DNA of 6,343 nt from Actinomycetota bacterium (GCA_028718045.1 JAQUMQ010000084.1:1-6343), one strand, 5' to 3'. Counted from the stretch's first letter, positions 1 through 6,257 are shown. Notes: generated from the letters alone by a model not told the origin. Numbers and translations are program-made.

Positions 1-35
1 AAACTACCAAGACATCTATAATGGAGGTAGAATGA
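1..35 (+). CDS. 3' end of an upstream gene, probably the partner (MalF-type) ABC permease (partial)
   Basis: The third reading frame from the left edge is open for ten codons (TTKTSIMEVE) and stops with TGA at 33-35. That stop overlaps the ATG of the next gene in an ATGA arrangement, the usual sign of translational coupling inside an operon. The Shine-Dalgarno sequence of the next gene lies inside these codons. In sugar ABC operons the gene immediately before a MalG-type permease is normally the MalF-type permease, so this is the likely identity. Only ten residues are visible and they carry no diagnostic motif, so the assignment rests on position. The frame of the next gene is also open back to the edge, and base frame 1 has a stop at 19-21, so another upstream end is possible. 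Confidence 0.4.
   Translation, partial: TTKTSIMEVE
23..27 (+). promoter_or_regulatory. Shine-Dalgarno site of the MalG-type permease
   Basis: GGAGG (GGAGGT with the next base) lies four bases before the ATG at 32, inside the last codons of the upstream frame. The strong match and the overlapping stop support ATG 32 as the start and translation coupled to the preceding gene. Confidence 0.75.
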
Positions 36-907
36 GAAGTATTTTCCACTATAATAATAAAAAAAATATTATAAAACATATATTTATTTACTTTTTCATT
101 ATTTTTTTTATTATCATGTTTTTCATACCGGTTTATTGGATGGTTTCAAGTTCGTTAAAGTTACCAAAAGATATCCTTGCAATACCGCCAAAAATTTTTT
201 TTAAACCTACGCTATCAAATTATAAATCTGTATTAACTGGTAAAACAGAAACCGGTAAAACTCCTACGGTTAAAGATTTTCCAAAATATCTTTTAAACAG
301 CGTTATTGTCAGTTTTACATCGACATTCATAGCAATAATACTATCTTTACCAGCCGCTTATACACTCGCAAGATATAGATTTAGAGGTAAAGGAGTTATG
401 GGATGGTATATTTTGATAACAAGAATGCTACCCCAGTTTGGAATTTTAATACCCTTTTACACAATGTTTAGCAAATTAAAGCTCATTGATACATACTTTG
501 CTTTAATACTAATAAACCTAACATTTACTTTACCTTTTGCGGTTTGGATGATGAAAGGTTTTATTCAGGAGATCCCTTCAGAACTTGAAGAAGCCGCACA
601 AGTAGATGGGTGTACAAGAACACAAGCTATTTTCAAAATAATTTTACCTTTGGCAATTCAAGGAATTACTGCAACTGCAGTTTTTTCTATAATACTTTGC
701 TGGAACGAATTTTTATTTGCTTTGATTTTAACCGGGACAAAAGCAAAAACTGCGACTGTAATTATTTATAATTTTGTTACTTTCAGGGAAGTTATTTGGG
801 GTGGACTCACGGCAGCAGGTACATTAATTACTTTGCCTATATTGATTTTCTTTTTATTTGTACAAAAAAACTTTATTAGAGGTCTTACTATGGGAGCAAT
901 AAAATAA
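32..907 (+). CDS. Sugar ABC transporter permease, MalG/LacG type
   Basis: Inner-membrane permease of a carbohydrate ABC importer (binding-protein-dependent, CUT1-like). It would pair with a MalF-type permease, an extracellular solute-binding protein and a cytoplasmic ATPase. About six hydrophobic segments are visible: residues 16-36, 86-111, 124-146, 153-175, 208-232 and 257-280. The EAA loop that contacts the ATPase lies at about 186-206, with core EEAAQVDGCTRTQAIFKIIL. The long first periplasmic loop (40-85) and the C-terminal RGLTMGAIK are typical of MalG proteins, though the usual final Gly after the Lys is absent. At 291 residues the length is normal. The start is supported by GGAGG at 23-27. 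The gene sits in an operon with the two genes downstream. Family and role are secure; the transported sugar is not visible. Neither the binding protein nor the ATPase gene is in the window. Confidence 0.93.
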   Translation: MRSIFHYNNKKNIIKHIFIYFFIIFFIIMFFIPVYWMVSSSLKLPKDILAIPPKIFFKPTLSNYKSVLTGKTETGKTPTVKDFPKYLLNSVIVSFTSTFIAIILSLPAAYTLARYRFRGKGVMGWYILITRMLPQFGILIPFYTMFSKLKLIDTYFALILINLTFTLPFAVWMMKGFIQEIPSELEEAAQVDGCTRTQAIFKIILPLAIQGITATAVFSIILCWNEFLFALILTGTKAKTATVIIYNFVTFREVIWGGLTAAGTLITLPILIFFLFVQKNFIRGLTMGAIK

Positions 908-918
908 TTTTATAAAAA

Positions 919-934
919 ATTATTGAACAATGAT
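919..934. repeat. Imperfect palindrome in the permease-downstream gap
   Basis: Arms ATTATTG (919-925) and CAATGAT (928-934) flank AA and match as an inverted repeat except for one base. It lies 12 bases after the permease stop and 66 bases before the start of the next gene. No T-run follows and the stem is AT-rich, so it is a poor terminator. It could be a regulator site or a mild mRNA-processing or stability hairpin, or chance in AT-rich DNA. Confidence 0.3.
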
Positions 935-999
935 ACTATAAAAAACTATGACCGTGTAAACAACATATTATATTTATGGTCGAAAAGAGAGAGTATTAT

Positions 1000-1545
1000 A
1001 TGAAGAAAATAACTATTAAAATGCAAAAAGCAAGCATACCGTTAATGGAAGAGCTTGAATATCTAAGAGTAATAAAACGCTTATTACCGCCAAAAAATAC
1101 TCCTAATCCATCTGAAAATGAATGTATAGACGAAACAATTTATTTCACAAAACAAGAATATGGCACACATAAATTACTTTTTGTAACCACAAACTTATTT
1201 GAATCTCAAGCAAGTCTAGGATACCATCCTGATAAAGAAGATATTTTATTAATAAATACTACCAAAAAAGTAAAGCCGCTTATTTGGGTATTTAGTAAAA
1301 TTAATCAAAGTAATATTATTAAAAAAATAAATTGTGGATCTCTCGAAGAAAATGATTTTATTGCAATCAAAATACCTTTCAATGATCCATTTCTAAGCTT
1401 TTTTACAATAAACGAAAATATGCCTCATTACGAATTTACGATTCCTGGCAAGGATAGCTGTCCATCATTTTGGGTAACCGAGCCTAACGAGCTTACAACG
1501 ATAAATATAGATTTATTTAAAAATAAAATATTAACCGAATTTTAA
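1000..1545 (+). CDS. Uncharacterised 181-residue protein in the sugar operon
   Basis: I do not recognise this family. The product is soluble-looking: there is no signal peptide, no hydrophobic segment long enough to span a membrane, and it is rich in beta-prone stretches. From ATG 1000, visible landmarks are a helical N-terminus with EELEYLRVIKRLLPP (17-31), then GTHKLLFVTTNL (55-66), LGYHPDKEDILLIN (73-86), PLIWVFSK (93-100), FIAIKIPFNDPFLSFFT (120-136), MPHYEFT (141-147) and PSFWVTEPNEL (155-165). Alternating beta strands with scattered His/Glu (H57, H76, H143, E145) would suit a small cupin-like fold, perhaps a sugar isomerase or epimerase, but that is speculation. ATG 976 is in frame but has no ribosome binding site, whereas ATG 1000 follows the purine run AAAAGAGAGAG with suitable spacing, so 1000 is preferred. 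It is 92 bases after the permease and 57 bases before the NagA-like gene, presumably co-transcribed with both. Confidence 0.75.
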   Translation: MKKITIKMQKASIPLMEELEYLRVIKRLLPPKNTPNPSENECIDETIYFTKQEYGTHKLLFVTTNLFESQASLGYHPDKEDILLINTTKKVKPLIWVFSKINQSNIIKKINCGSLEENDFIAIKIPFNDPFLSFFTINENMPHYEFTIPGKDSCPSFWVTEPNELTTINIDLFKNKILTEF

Positions 1546-1571
1546 ATTATATAAAACCTACTGAAATATCA

Positions 1572-1596
1572 ATCTTTCGAACATAACTGAAAGGAT
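1572..1596 (+). promoter_or_regulatory. Ribosome binding site of the NagA-like gene, inside a small potential hairpin
   Basis: GAAAGGA at 1589-1595 is seven bases before ATG 1603 and is a good Shine-Dalgarno sequence. CTTTC at 1574-1578 is complementary to GAAAG at 1589-1593 across a ten-base loop, and an outer AT/AT pair could extend it past a bulged G. The stem would cover part of the ribosome binding site. With only five firm pairs it is weak and may be chance. Confidence 0.45.
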
Positions 1597-1602
1597 AATA
1601 AT

Positions 1603-2811
1603 ATGGAGAACATAATTTTAATAAATGGTACAATTTTGACTCCATTTGAAAAATTAAAAAATAAAATTCTTTTTTTAAAAGATGGAAAAATTGAAAGACT
1701 GATAAGTAAAGCCGAATTTGATAACAACAAAGATTTTTATAAAAACGATTATAGGTTGATTGACGTAGAGGGATATTATATTGCTCCCGGTTTTATTGAT
1801 ATACATACCCATGGTGCAAACAATATAGATGCAACAACAGGACCATATGATAAAATGGCTGATTTCTTAGTAAAATATGGAATAACTGGCTTTCTTCCGA
1901 CATTCTGGAATGCAAGTATTTCTACATTGATAAAAGCTTGTAAAAACATAAGTATATTTATAGAAAAACAAAAAAAAGGGTCCAGAGTTTTGGGAATAAA
2001 TTCAGAAGGACCTTATCTTAATCCTAATTTTGGTGCTCAAGATCCTATTAACTCTATCATTCCTAAATTTGAGGATTATGATGCTTTAATCAAATCATCT
2101 GGGAATAACTTAAAGCTTATGACCGTTGCTCCTGAAATACATAATGCTGAAAAATTAATAAAATATTTAAGATTAAACAATATTGTAGTTGCCATTTGTT
2201 ATACAGAAATGTCTACAGAACAATTATATAAATCGATAGATTGGGGTGTTACACATATCGGCCATATCTTTGATGGTTTTGGTGAATCTATCGCGAAGGA
2301 TAAATGGACTAAACCGTATGGTCTACAAGAAGAATTATTGGTTTGTGATAATTTAATGTCAGAAGTATTAGCAGATAATGTTGGCGCTCATGTTCATCCG
2401 ACATGGTTAAAAATTATATTAAGATGTAAAGGTATAGATAAAATAATACTGATATCTGATTCAAGAGATATCGCAGGTAATTCTCCAGGTACATATAGGA
2501 TGAGTGATGGTTTTGATGCAATCATAAAAAAGGGTGAAGATATTGTAAGGTTAGTTAATGGAGGCGGTTTAGCAGGTTGTATTATGACTCTTAATGTTGC
2601 AATAAAAAATATGATCAAACACACTGGAATTGAGATAAAAGATGCTGTTAGAATGGCAACATATAACCCTGCTAAAGCAATAAATATTTCAAACAAAAAA
2701 GGTGAAATAAAAGTGGGAATGGATGCCGATATCGTAGTTTTTAATGAAGAAATAGAAGTAAAACTTACTATTATCAATGGCTTAATTGAACATAACGATA
2801 AATCAATATAA
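1603..2811 (+). CDS. NagA-like amidohydrolase (divergent N-acetylhexosamine-6-phosphate deacetylase family)
   Basis: Cytoplasmic TIM-barrel amidohydrolase; family members remove acetate from GlcNAc-6-P or GalNAc-6-P. The family order is intact: N-terminal strand domain (1-60), GFIDIHTHG with the HxH pair H68/H70, NSEGPY with metal ligand E135, VAPE (175-178), THIGHIFDG with H221, GAHVHP with H263, ISDSRDIAG with catalytic D286, GGGLAGCIMTLNVAI (320-334), NPAK (355-358) and GxDAD (372-376). The 402 residues are near the usual 380-400. Two departures stand out. The conserved GHS(N/D)A segment is replaced by CYTEM, putting Tyr200 where a metal-ligand His belongs. The H-L-(F/Y)-NAM substrate motif reads HIFDGF. 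The protein is therefore in this superfamily, but the substrate may differ and I do not assign nagA. GAAAGGA at 1589-1595 supports the start. It is the last gene of the plus-strand block. Confidence 0.85.
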   Translation: MENIILINGTILTPFEKLKNKILFLKDGKIERLISKAEFDNNKDFYKNDYRLIDVEGYYIAPGFIDIHTHGANNIDATTGPYDKMADFLVKYGITGFLPTFWNASISTLIKACKNISIFIEKQKKGSRVLGINSEGPYLNPNFGAQDPINSIIPKFEDYDALIKSSGNNLKLMTVAPEIHNAEKLIKYLRLNNIVVAICYTEMSTEQLYKSIDWGVTHIGHIFDGFGESIAKDKWTKPYGLQEELLVCDNLMSEVLADNVGAHVHPTWLKIILRCKGIDKIILISDSRDIAGNSPGTYRMSDGFDAIIKKGEDIVRLVNGGGLAGCIMTLNVAIKNMIKHTGIEIKDAVRMATYNPAKAINISNKKGEIKVGMDADIVVFNEEIEVKLTIINGLIEHNDKSI

Positions 2812-2969
2812 CCATAATTTATGTTGGGGTAAAAACTGAAGATAATTTCTTTTATAATATTATATTTACCTGAAATATATGCTATATGCAAACGCTGTAT
2901 ATAAACACTTGAGGCATATCAAAAGTAATAAATTGAGAAATAAAATCAAAGCATTGAATTACAAAATAT

Positions 2970-3752
2970 CTATTTACTTATAATTTTAACGCCTTTTTGT
3001 TTGATTTTTTTGAATAAATTGGAGTTTAAATCTTTATTTGTAACAATATAATCGATATCGTTTAATTCACATATTTTTGAAAAAGCTATGGTGCCGAACT
3101 TTGTATCATCAGTTAACAAGAAACATTCTTTCGATCTTTTTATTACCTCGCCATCAACAATTGCTTCAAGTTCATTAGGAGTTGTTATCCCTTCTTCGAT
3201 CGATATGCCGTTTGCGCCAACAAATGCTTTGTCAAAATTATATTTTTGCAGATATTCTATGGTTTCCTGTCCAACCAAAGAAAGCGTTTTGCTTCTGAAA
3301 TTACCTCCAACAAGCTTGATTTCAATATTTTTATTTTGCACAAGTTCCAAAAGTATATTAATGGCATTGGTAAAAACTATTATATTTTTTAAGTCAAGCA
3401 ACAGCTTTGCAAGTTCTTGAGTCGTAGTCCCGCCGCTTATATATACGACATCTCCCTCGCTGATAAATCTTTTAGCGGTATATGCAATTTTTTTCTTTTC
3501 GTTTAAATTTAGGTCTTTCTTTTCGTCCAGCGAAAACTCATAATGAAAATATTTTTTCTTAAGTGCTCCGCCTCTTGTTCTGATAATCAAATTTTTTCTT
3601 TCAAGATCCATCAAATCTCTTCTTGTGGTAGATCTTGAAATATTGAAATTTTTTATCACATCCTCTATCGTTACTCTTTCAACCTTATCTATCCATTCGG
3701 CAATCTTGTTTCTTCTTTCTTCGATTAAAAGATCGTCCTTATTTTCTATCAT
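2970..3752 (-). CDS. DeoR-family transcriptional repressor
   Basis: DNA-binding repressor of sugar metabolism genes, normally released by a phosphorylated sugar intermediate. An N-terminal DeoR helix-turn-helix spans about residues 12-62 (RRNKIAEWID, then VTIEDVIKNFNISRSTTRRD and the wing RTRGGALKKK). The C-terminal effector domain resembles ribose-5-phosphate isomerase: GDVVYISGGTTTQELAKLL (100-118, phosphate-binding GGTTT), KLVGGNFR (146-153), FVGANGIS (177-184), TDDTKFGTIAF (214-224) and a final DIDYIVTNK. At 260 residues the length is typical. ATG 3752 is chosen because AAAGGA lies five bases upstream; the TTG three bases earlier would leave only two bases. It follows the kinase gene on the same strand after 144 bases containing a candidate promoter, so it may be expressed both with the operon and independently. 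The likely targets are this locus and itself. Family assignment is firm; effector and operator are unknown. Confidence 0.93.
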   Translation of the reverse strand: MIENKDDLLIEERRNKIAEWIDKVERVTIEDVIKNFNISRSTTRRDLMDLERKNLIIRTRGGALKKKYFHYEFSLDEKKDLNLNEKKKIAYTAKRFISEGDVVYISGGTTTQELAKLLLDLKNIIVFTNAINILLELVQNKNIEIKLVGGNFRSKTLSLVGQETIEYLQKYNFDKAFVGANGISIEEGITTPNELEAIVDGEVIKRSKECFLLTDDTKFGTIAFSKICELNDIDYIVTNKDLNSNLFKKIKQKGVKIISK

Positions 3753-3813
3753 CAAATTCCTTTATAAACATTAAAAACCTTTACTATAAGTAATTTTAAA
3801 TTTATATTATGCT

Positions 3814-3842
3814 ATTCTACAAATTATTTCCATCTTAGACAA
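3814..3842 (-). promoter_or_regulatory. Candidate sigma-A promoter for the deoR-family gene
   Basis: On the minus strand a -35-like TTGTCT (3842-3837, four of six consensus bases) is followed after 17 bases by a -10 TAGAAT (3819-3814, five of six). This would start RNA near 3807, about 55 bases before ATG 3752. The six-base boxes and the AAGAT just after the -35 are close to those of the gatZ-like promoter at 6230-6257, which supports a real element. AT-rich DNA makes chance -10 matches common. Confidence 0.45.
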
Positions 3843-3849
3843 CAAATTA

Positions 3850-3885
3850 CTTGAATGTTTCCATAAAAAATCTATAAAATTCAAG
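3850..3885. repeat. Inverted repeat CTTGAAT...ATTCAAG after the kinase gene
   Basis: CTTGAAT at 3850-3856 and ATTCAAG at 3879-3885 are perfect seven-base inverted arms separated by 22 bases. The pair starts 12 bases downstream of the kinase stop on the minus strand and ends just upstream of the candidate deoR promoter. It lacks a GC-rich stem and a clean following T-run, so it is not a standard intrinsic terminator. It might be a weak attenuating hairpin or two half-sites for a regulator. Confidence 0.3.
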
Positions 3886-3896
3886 ATATGTCATAA

Positions 3897-4844
3897 TCAT
3901 TTTTTTATCAATCTTTTATAATGCTCTTTCAAGTCATCAAATTTTAAATCGTCGCCCACTCCCCCAACGTATTCTATACTTTTTTCGCCACAATAATTCG
4001 CAAATTCAAGACACTTTTGATAACTTAATCCATTTAAAAAACCATAAATAAATCCTGCGTCATAATTATCCCCGGCTCCGGTTCCGTCTTTGAAATTTTT
4101 GTTTGAAATATTTTTACAATTTCCTTCATAAAACTGTCCGTCTATATTAGCCATATAACCTTTTTTGCCCATCTTAATTAAAACTTTTGCGGTAATTTTG
4201 CCGAAATCTTCAAGTGCTTCTTTTAAACTATCTTTCCTCGATATCCTGATTGCTTCTCTTTCATTAAGAAAAACAATATCGACCATGCCAAGTATTTCCA
4301 AAAGCTTTCTATCCCATTTTTCTTCCGGATCGTCGTTGGTATCAAAAGAAATCGTCAGGTTATTAAATTTTTTTCTTACTTTTTCTATCAATTTTAAATA
4401 ATCATTTTTAATACCTGACATCATGAAATATGACGAAAAATGCAAATGTTTCAAAGATTTTATCCTTTCGACATTAATTTCATCGCAACTGATATTTTTT
4501 ATCAATTCCAAACATGATATCTGGCTTTTGCCGCTTTCATATGATAGGCTAACCGTTAATCCGGTGTTTTTATTTTCCTTAATTGTTATTAAAGAGGTAT
4601 CCAGATCATTTTTCTTTGAGCTGTCGATCAAGTATTTTCCGAAATGATCATTGCTTATTTTGCTGATTATGGCAGTTTTTAATCCAAGCTTTGACAAAAC
4701 ATTAGCCAAAATTCCGCCCGAACCACCTATCGTAACCGAGTAATTATCGGATACTGTTTCTTTGCCCATTTCAGGCAAGCCTTTCATTTTATTAATAATC
4801 AAATCGACATTTAAATCCCCTATAACCAAACAGTCGAGTTCCAT
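3897..4844 (-). CDS. PfkB/ribokinase-family sugar kinase
   Basis: Cytoplasmic ATP-dependent carbohydrate kinase. It opens with LDCLVIGDLNVDLI (3-16), whose Asp10/Asn12/Asp14 region contacts the sugar in ribokinase-type enzymes. The glycine-rich first PfkB signature lies at 40-72 (GGSGGILANVLSKLGLK and following). DTNDDPEEKWD (168-178) and FLNEREA (192-198) are usual central landmarks, and DGTGAGDNYDAGFIYGFL (253-270) is the second PfkB signature with catalytic base D259. The 315 residues match the family. The N-terminus looks like the ribokinase/sugar-kinase branch, not the LacC/FruK branch that starts TVTLNPA, so a free sugar is a likelier substrate than a hexose-6-phosphate. AAGGAG at 4854-4849 is four bases before the ATG and overlaps the stop of the GatZ-like gene, implying coupled translation. 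The precise sugar cannot be read. Confidence 0.92.
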   Translation of the reverse strand: MELDCLVIGDLNVDLIINKMKGLPEMGKETVSDNYSVTIGGSGGILANVLSKLGLKTAIISKISNDHFGKYLIDSSKKNDLDTSLITIKENKNTGLTVSLSYESGKSQISCLELIKNISCDEINVERIKSLKHLHFSSYFMMSGIKNDYLKLIEKVRKKFNNLTISFDTNDDPEEKWDRKLLEILGMVDIVFLNEREAIRISRKDSLKEALEDFGKITAKVLIKMGKKGYMANIDGQFYEGNCKNISNKNFKDGTGAGDNYDAGFIYGFLNGLSYQKCLEFANYCGEKSIEYVGGVGDDLKFDDLKEHYKRLIKK

Positions 4845-4848
4845 CTGT

Positions 4849-4854
4849 CTCCTT
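4849..4854 (-). promoter_or_regulatory. Shine-Dalgarno site of the kinase gene overlapping the upstream stop codon
   Basis: AAGGAG on the minus strand, four bases before ATG 4844, shares two bases with the TAA stop (4855-4853) of the GatZ-like gene. Ribosomes finishing the first gene can restart directly on the kinase, so the two products are probably made together. Confidence 0.75.
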
Positions 4855-6130
4855 ATTTATCTATAAGTTCATTCAAATCAACGATATTGAACTTATTGAA
4901 ATATTTATCCATTCCCTTTTCGATTTTCATTAAAACCCAATTTTCTGCATCGATGCCGTTTTTCCTTAAATTTTCATATAAGATGTTTTGCGCATTTCTT
5001 ACCTCGGGTGCCGCCCAGACATATCTGCTGCTTGTTTTCAGTATGATTTCTTTTCTTTGCGGGCTTAGGCTTTCCAGATCTTTTTCAGAATTTCTTAACC
5101 ATTTTTTCCATCTTCCGGACTTTATAATCGCATTTTCAAGCACCTTTAAAAAATTTGATTTGCATGCTATATTTTCAGATTTATACAGCTCTTCTTCAAT
5201 TCCAGCCAGTTCGCTCAAACCGTCATATTCATAAACAGTAAACTCCGGTCCCACATTCGCCGCACCTACCCCGCTGTCCGGATACTTTTCGGGATTATCT
5301 ACAAAATCTGTATAATGCCCTTTTAAAAATGAGCCGTAGTTTTTAAGGATTTTTACGAGTTTTTGAGCCATGCATGAATCGAAATTAGTGGTATGCAGAT
5401 CCGTTCCCACTTTACCGACGACGAAAATAGGCCATATATTGGATAATCCTTTCTCTGACAATTTTTTCTTAAGCATACTTAAAAACTTTTCAAAAGTATC
5501 GATATCGGCAAGTCCGCCTTTTACTTCTTCCGTTCCTACTTCATAAGCTATGGGATGAATATTGTTTTGGACTCTAAAATGCTCTATGTAGCTTATCAAA
5601 TCGACCGTACGTTCTACAACATCCTCTATATTTAATAAATCATTAAAAATATCTACAGTAGGATCAACATGTATTAAATCATAACCCGCCTTCAATGCTT
5701 CTTCAAATGATTTTTTTATGCCTTCCGTGCATTTTTTTAGGCTCCATCTTTGAATACTTTGAATATCTTTCAGCCATGGTCCTCCATGATCTATTGCAAT
5801 TATAACAAGGCCGTCATATCCGATCCTTGTTGTTTCTTCCTTTACTATCCTTGAAAAATCATTTGGAGTCCACCCCGTATATCCGCCGTCATAATCGATT
5901 TGATTTAGCGTAGCCGCAAATTTGATTGGTGCATTGGCTCTTTTTGCAGCTCTGATCGAGGCTTTTATCGTATTTATGGAATTTGGACAAACCGCAAAAA
6001 TGGTGTAATTTTGCCTTGTTATTTTCGATAAATTTTCGACTTTGCTTAAAAGCAAGTTTACAACCGGAACATTTTTGTTTATCGATTCTTTTCTGATATT
6101 GCTAGGATCTATCAATTTTGGAATAATCAT
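4853..6130 (-). CDS. GatZ/KbaZ-family protein (tagatose-bisphosphate aldolase subunit or tagatose-6-phosphate 4-epimerase-like)
   Basis: First gene of the minus-strand operon. In enterics GatZ/KbaZ is the non-catalytic, stabilising partner of the class II tagatose-1,6-bisphosphate aldolase GatY/KbaY; to my knowledge a stand-alone homologue has been reported to epimerise tagatose-6-phosphate to fructose-6-phosphate. Family landmarks by residue: IFAVCPN (44-50), LNQIDYDGGYTGWTPNDF (75-92), DHGGP (114-118), GYDLIHVDPT (149-158), YEVGTEE (196-202), GLSNIWPIFVVG (228-239), HTTNFD (246-251), GHYTDF (271-276), NVGPEFT (292-298), LAGIEEEL (308-315) and SRYVWA (368-373). The 425 residues match E. coli KbaZ, although the conserved core begins about 20 residues later, offset by a shorter C-terminal half. 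No GatY/KbaY gene is in view, which favours an independent enzyme. Start ATG 6130 has only a weak A-rich ribosome binding site. No upstream in-frame candidate is better. Confidence 0.9.
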   Translation of the reverse strand: MIIPKLIDPSNIRKESINKNVPVVNLLLSKVENLSKITRQNYTIFAVCPNSINTIKASIRAAKRANAPIKFAATLNQIDYDGGYTGWTPNDFSRIVKEETTRIGYDGLVIIAIDHGGPWLKDIQSIQRWSLKKCTEGIKKSFEEALKAGYDLIHVDPTVDIFNDLLNIEDVVERTVDLISYIEHFRVQNNIHPIAYEVGTEEVKGGLADIDTFEKFLSMLKKKLSEKGLSNIWPIFVVGKVGTDLHTTNFDSCMAQKLVKILKNYGSFLKGHYTDFVDNPEKYPDSGVGAANVGPEFTVYEYDGLSELAGIEEELYKSENIACKSNFLKVLENAIIKSGRWKKWLRNSEKDLESLSPQRKEIILKTSSRYVWAAPEVRNAQNILYENLRKNGIDAENWVLMKIEKGMDKYFNKFNIVDLNELIDK

Positions 6131-6229
6131 TTTTTAGAATAAAAAATATAATAATAAGCGTAATTAAAAATTATTATAAATTATATATTAATAATACTAA
6201 ACTAATTTGAATAATTATGAATTATTTAT

Positions 6230-6257
6230 ATTCTACTATTTTTTGAATCTTTGTCAA
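6230..6257 (-). promoter_or_regulatory. Candidate sigma-A promoter of the gatZ-like/kinase operon
   Basis: On the minus strand a perfect -35 TTGACA (6257-6252) is followed after 16 bases by a -10 TAGAAT (6235-6230, five of six consensus bases). RNA would start near 6223, leaving an AT-rich leader of about 90 bases before ATG 6130. The -35 box lies within the palindrome at 6253-6267, so a protein bound there would block polymerase. It is the best promoter match I found in the window. Confidence 0.65.

Noticed and set aside
976..999. Upstream ATG at 976 as start of the unknown protein
   Set aside because: No Shine-Dalgarno sequence precedes it, while ATG 1000 has AAAAGAGAGAG at suitable spacing; that purine run would otherwise be coding.
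2853..2864. TATAATATTATA palindrome between the convergent blocks
   Set aside because: It is built only of A and T in AT-rich DNA, has no GC stem or T-tract arrangement, and is not a credible terminator or operator. I found no clear intrinsic terminator in 2812-2969.
2394..2891. 165-codon open frame on the minus strand
   Set aside because: It is antisense to the well-supported NagA-like gene and the low-complexity hydrophobic translation has no family features; it runs past the gene end only because the gap is AT-rich.
2876..2920. TATATGC...GCATATC partial inverted repeat as a bidirectional terminator
   Set aside because: Only six pairs across a long loop, and no T-run on either strand.
3088..3420. 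110-codon open frame on the plus strand
   Set aside because: It lies wholly antisense within the DeoR-family gene; its Ser/Leu-rich translation is what reverse-complement coding gives.
3753..3755. TTG as start of the DeoR-family gene
   Set aside because: Only two bases separate it from AAAGGA; the next codon, ATG 3752, has correct five-base spacing.
4165..4401. 78-codon open frame on the plus strand, and another at 4423-4647
   Set aside because: Both are antisense to the PfkB-family kinase gene, with no ribosome binding site or recognisable motif.
4887..5234. 115-codon open frame on the plus strand
   Set aside because: Antisense to the GatZ-like gene, whose conserved motifs leave no doubt about the coding strand.
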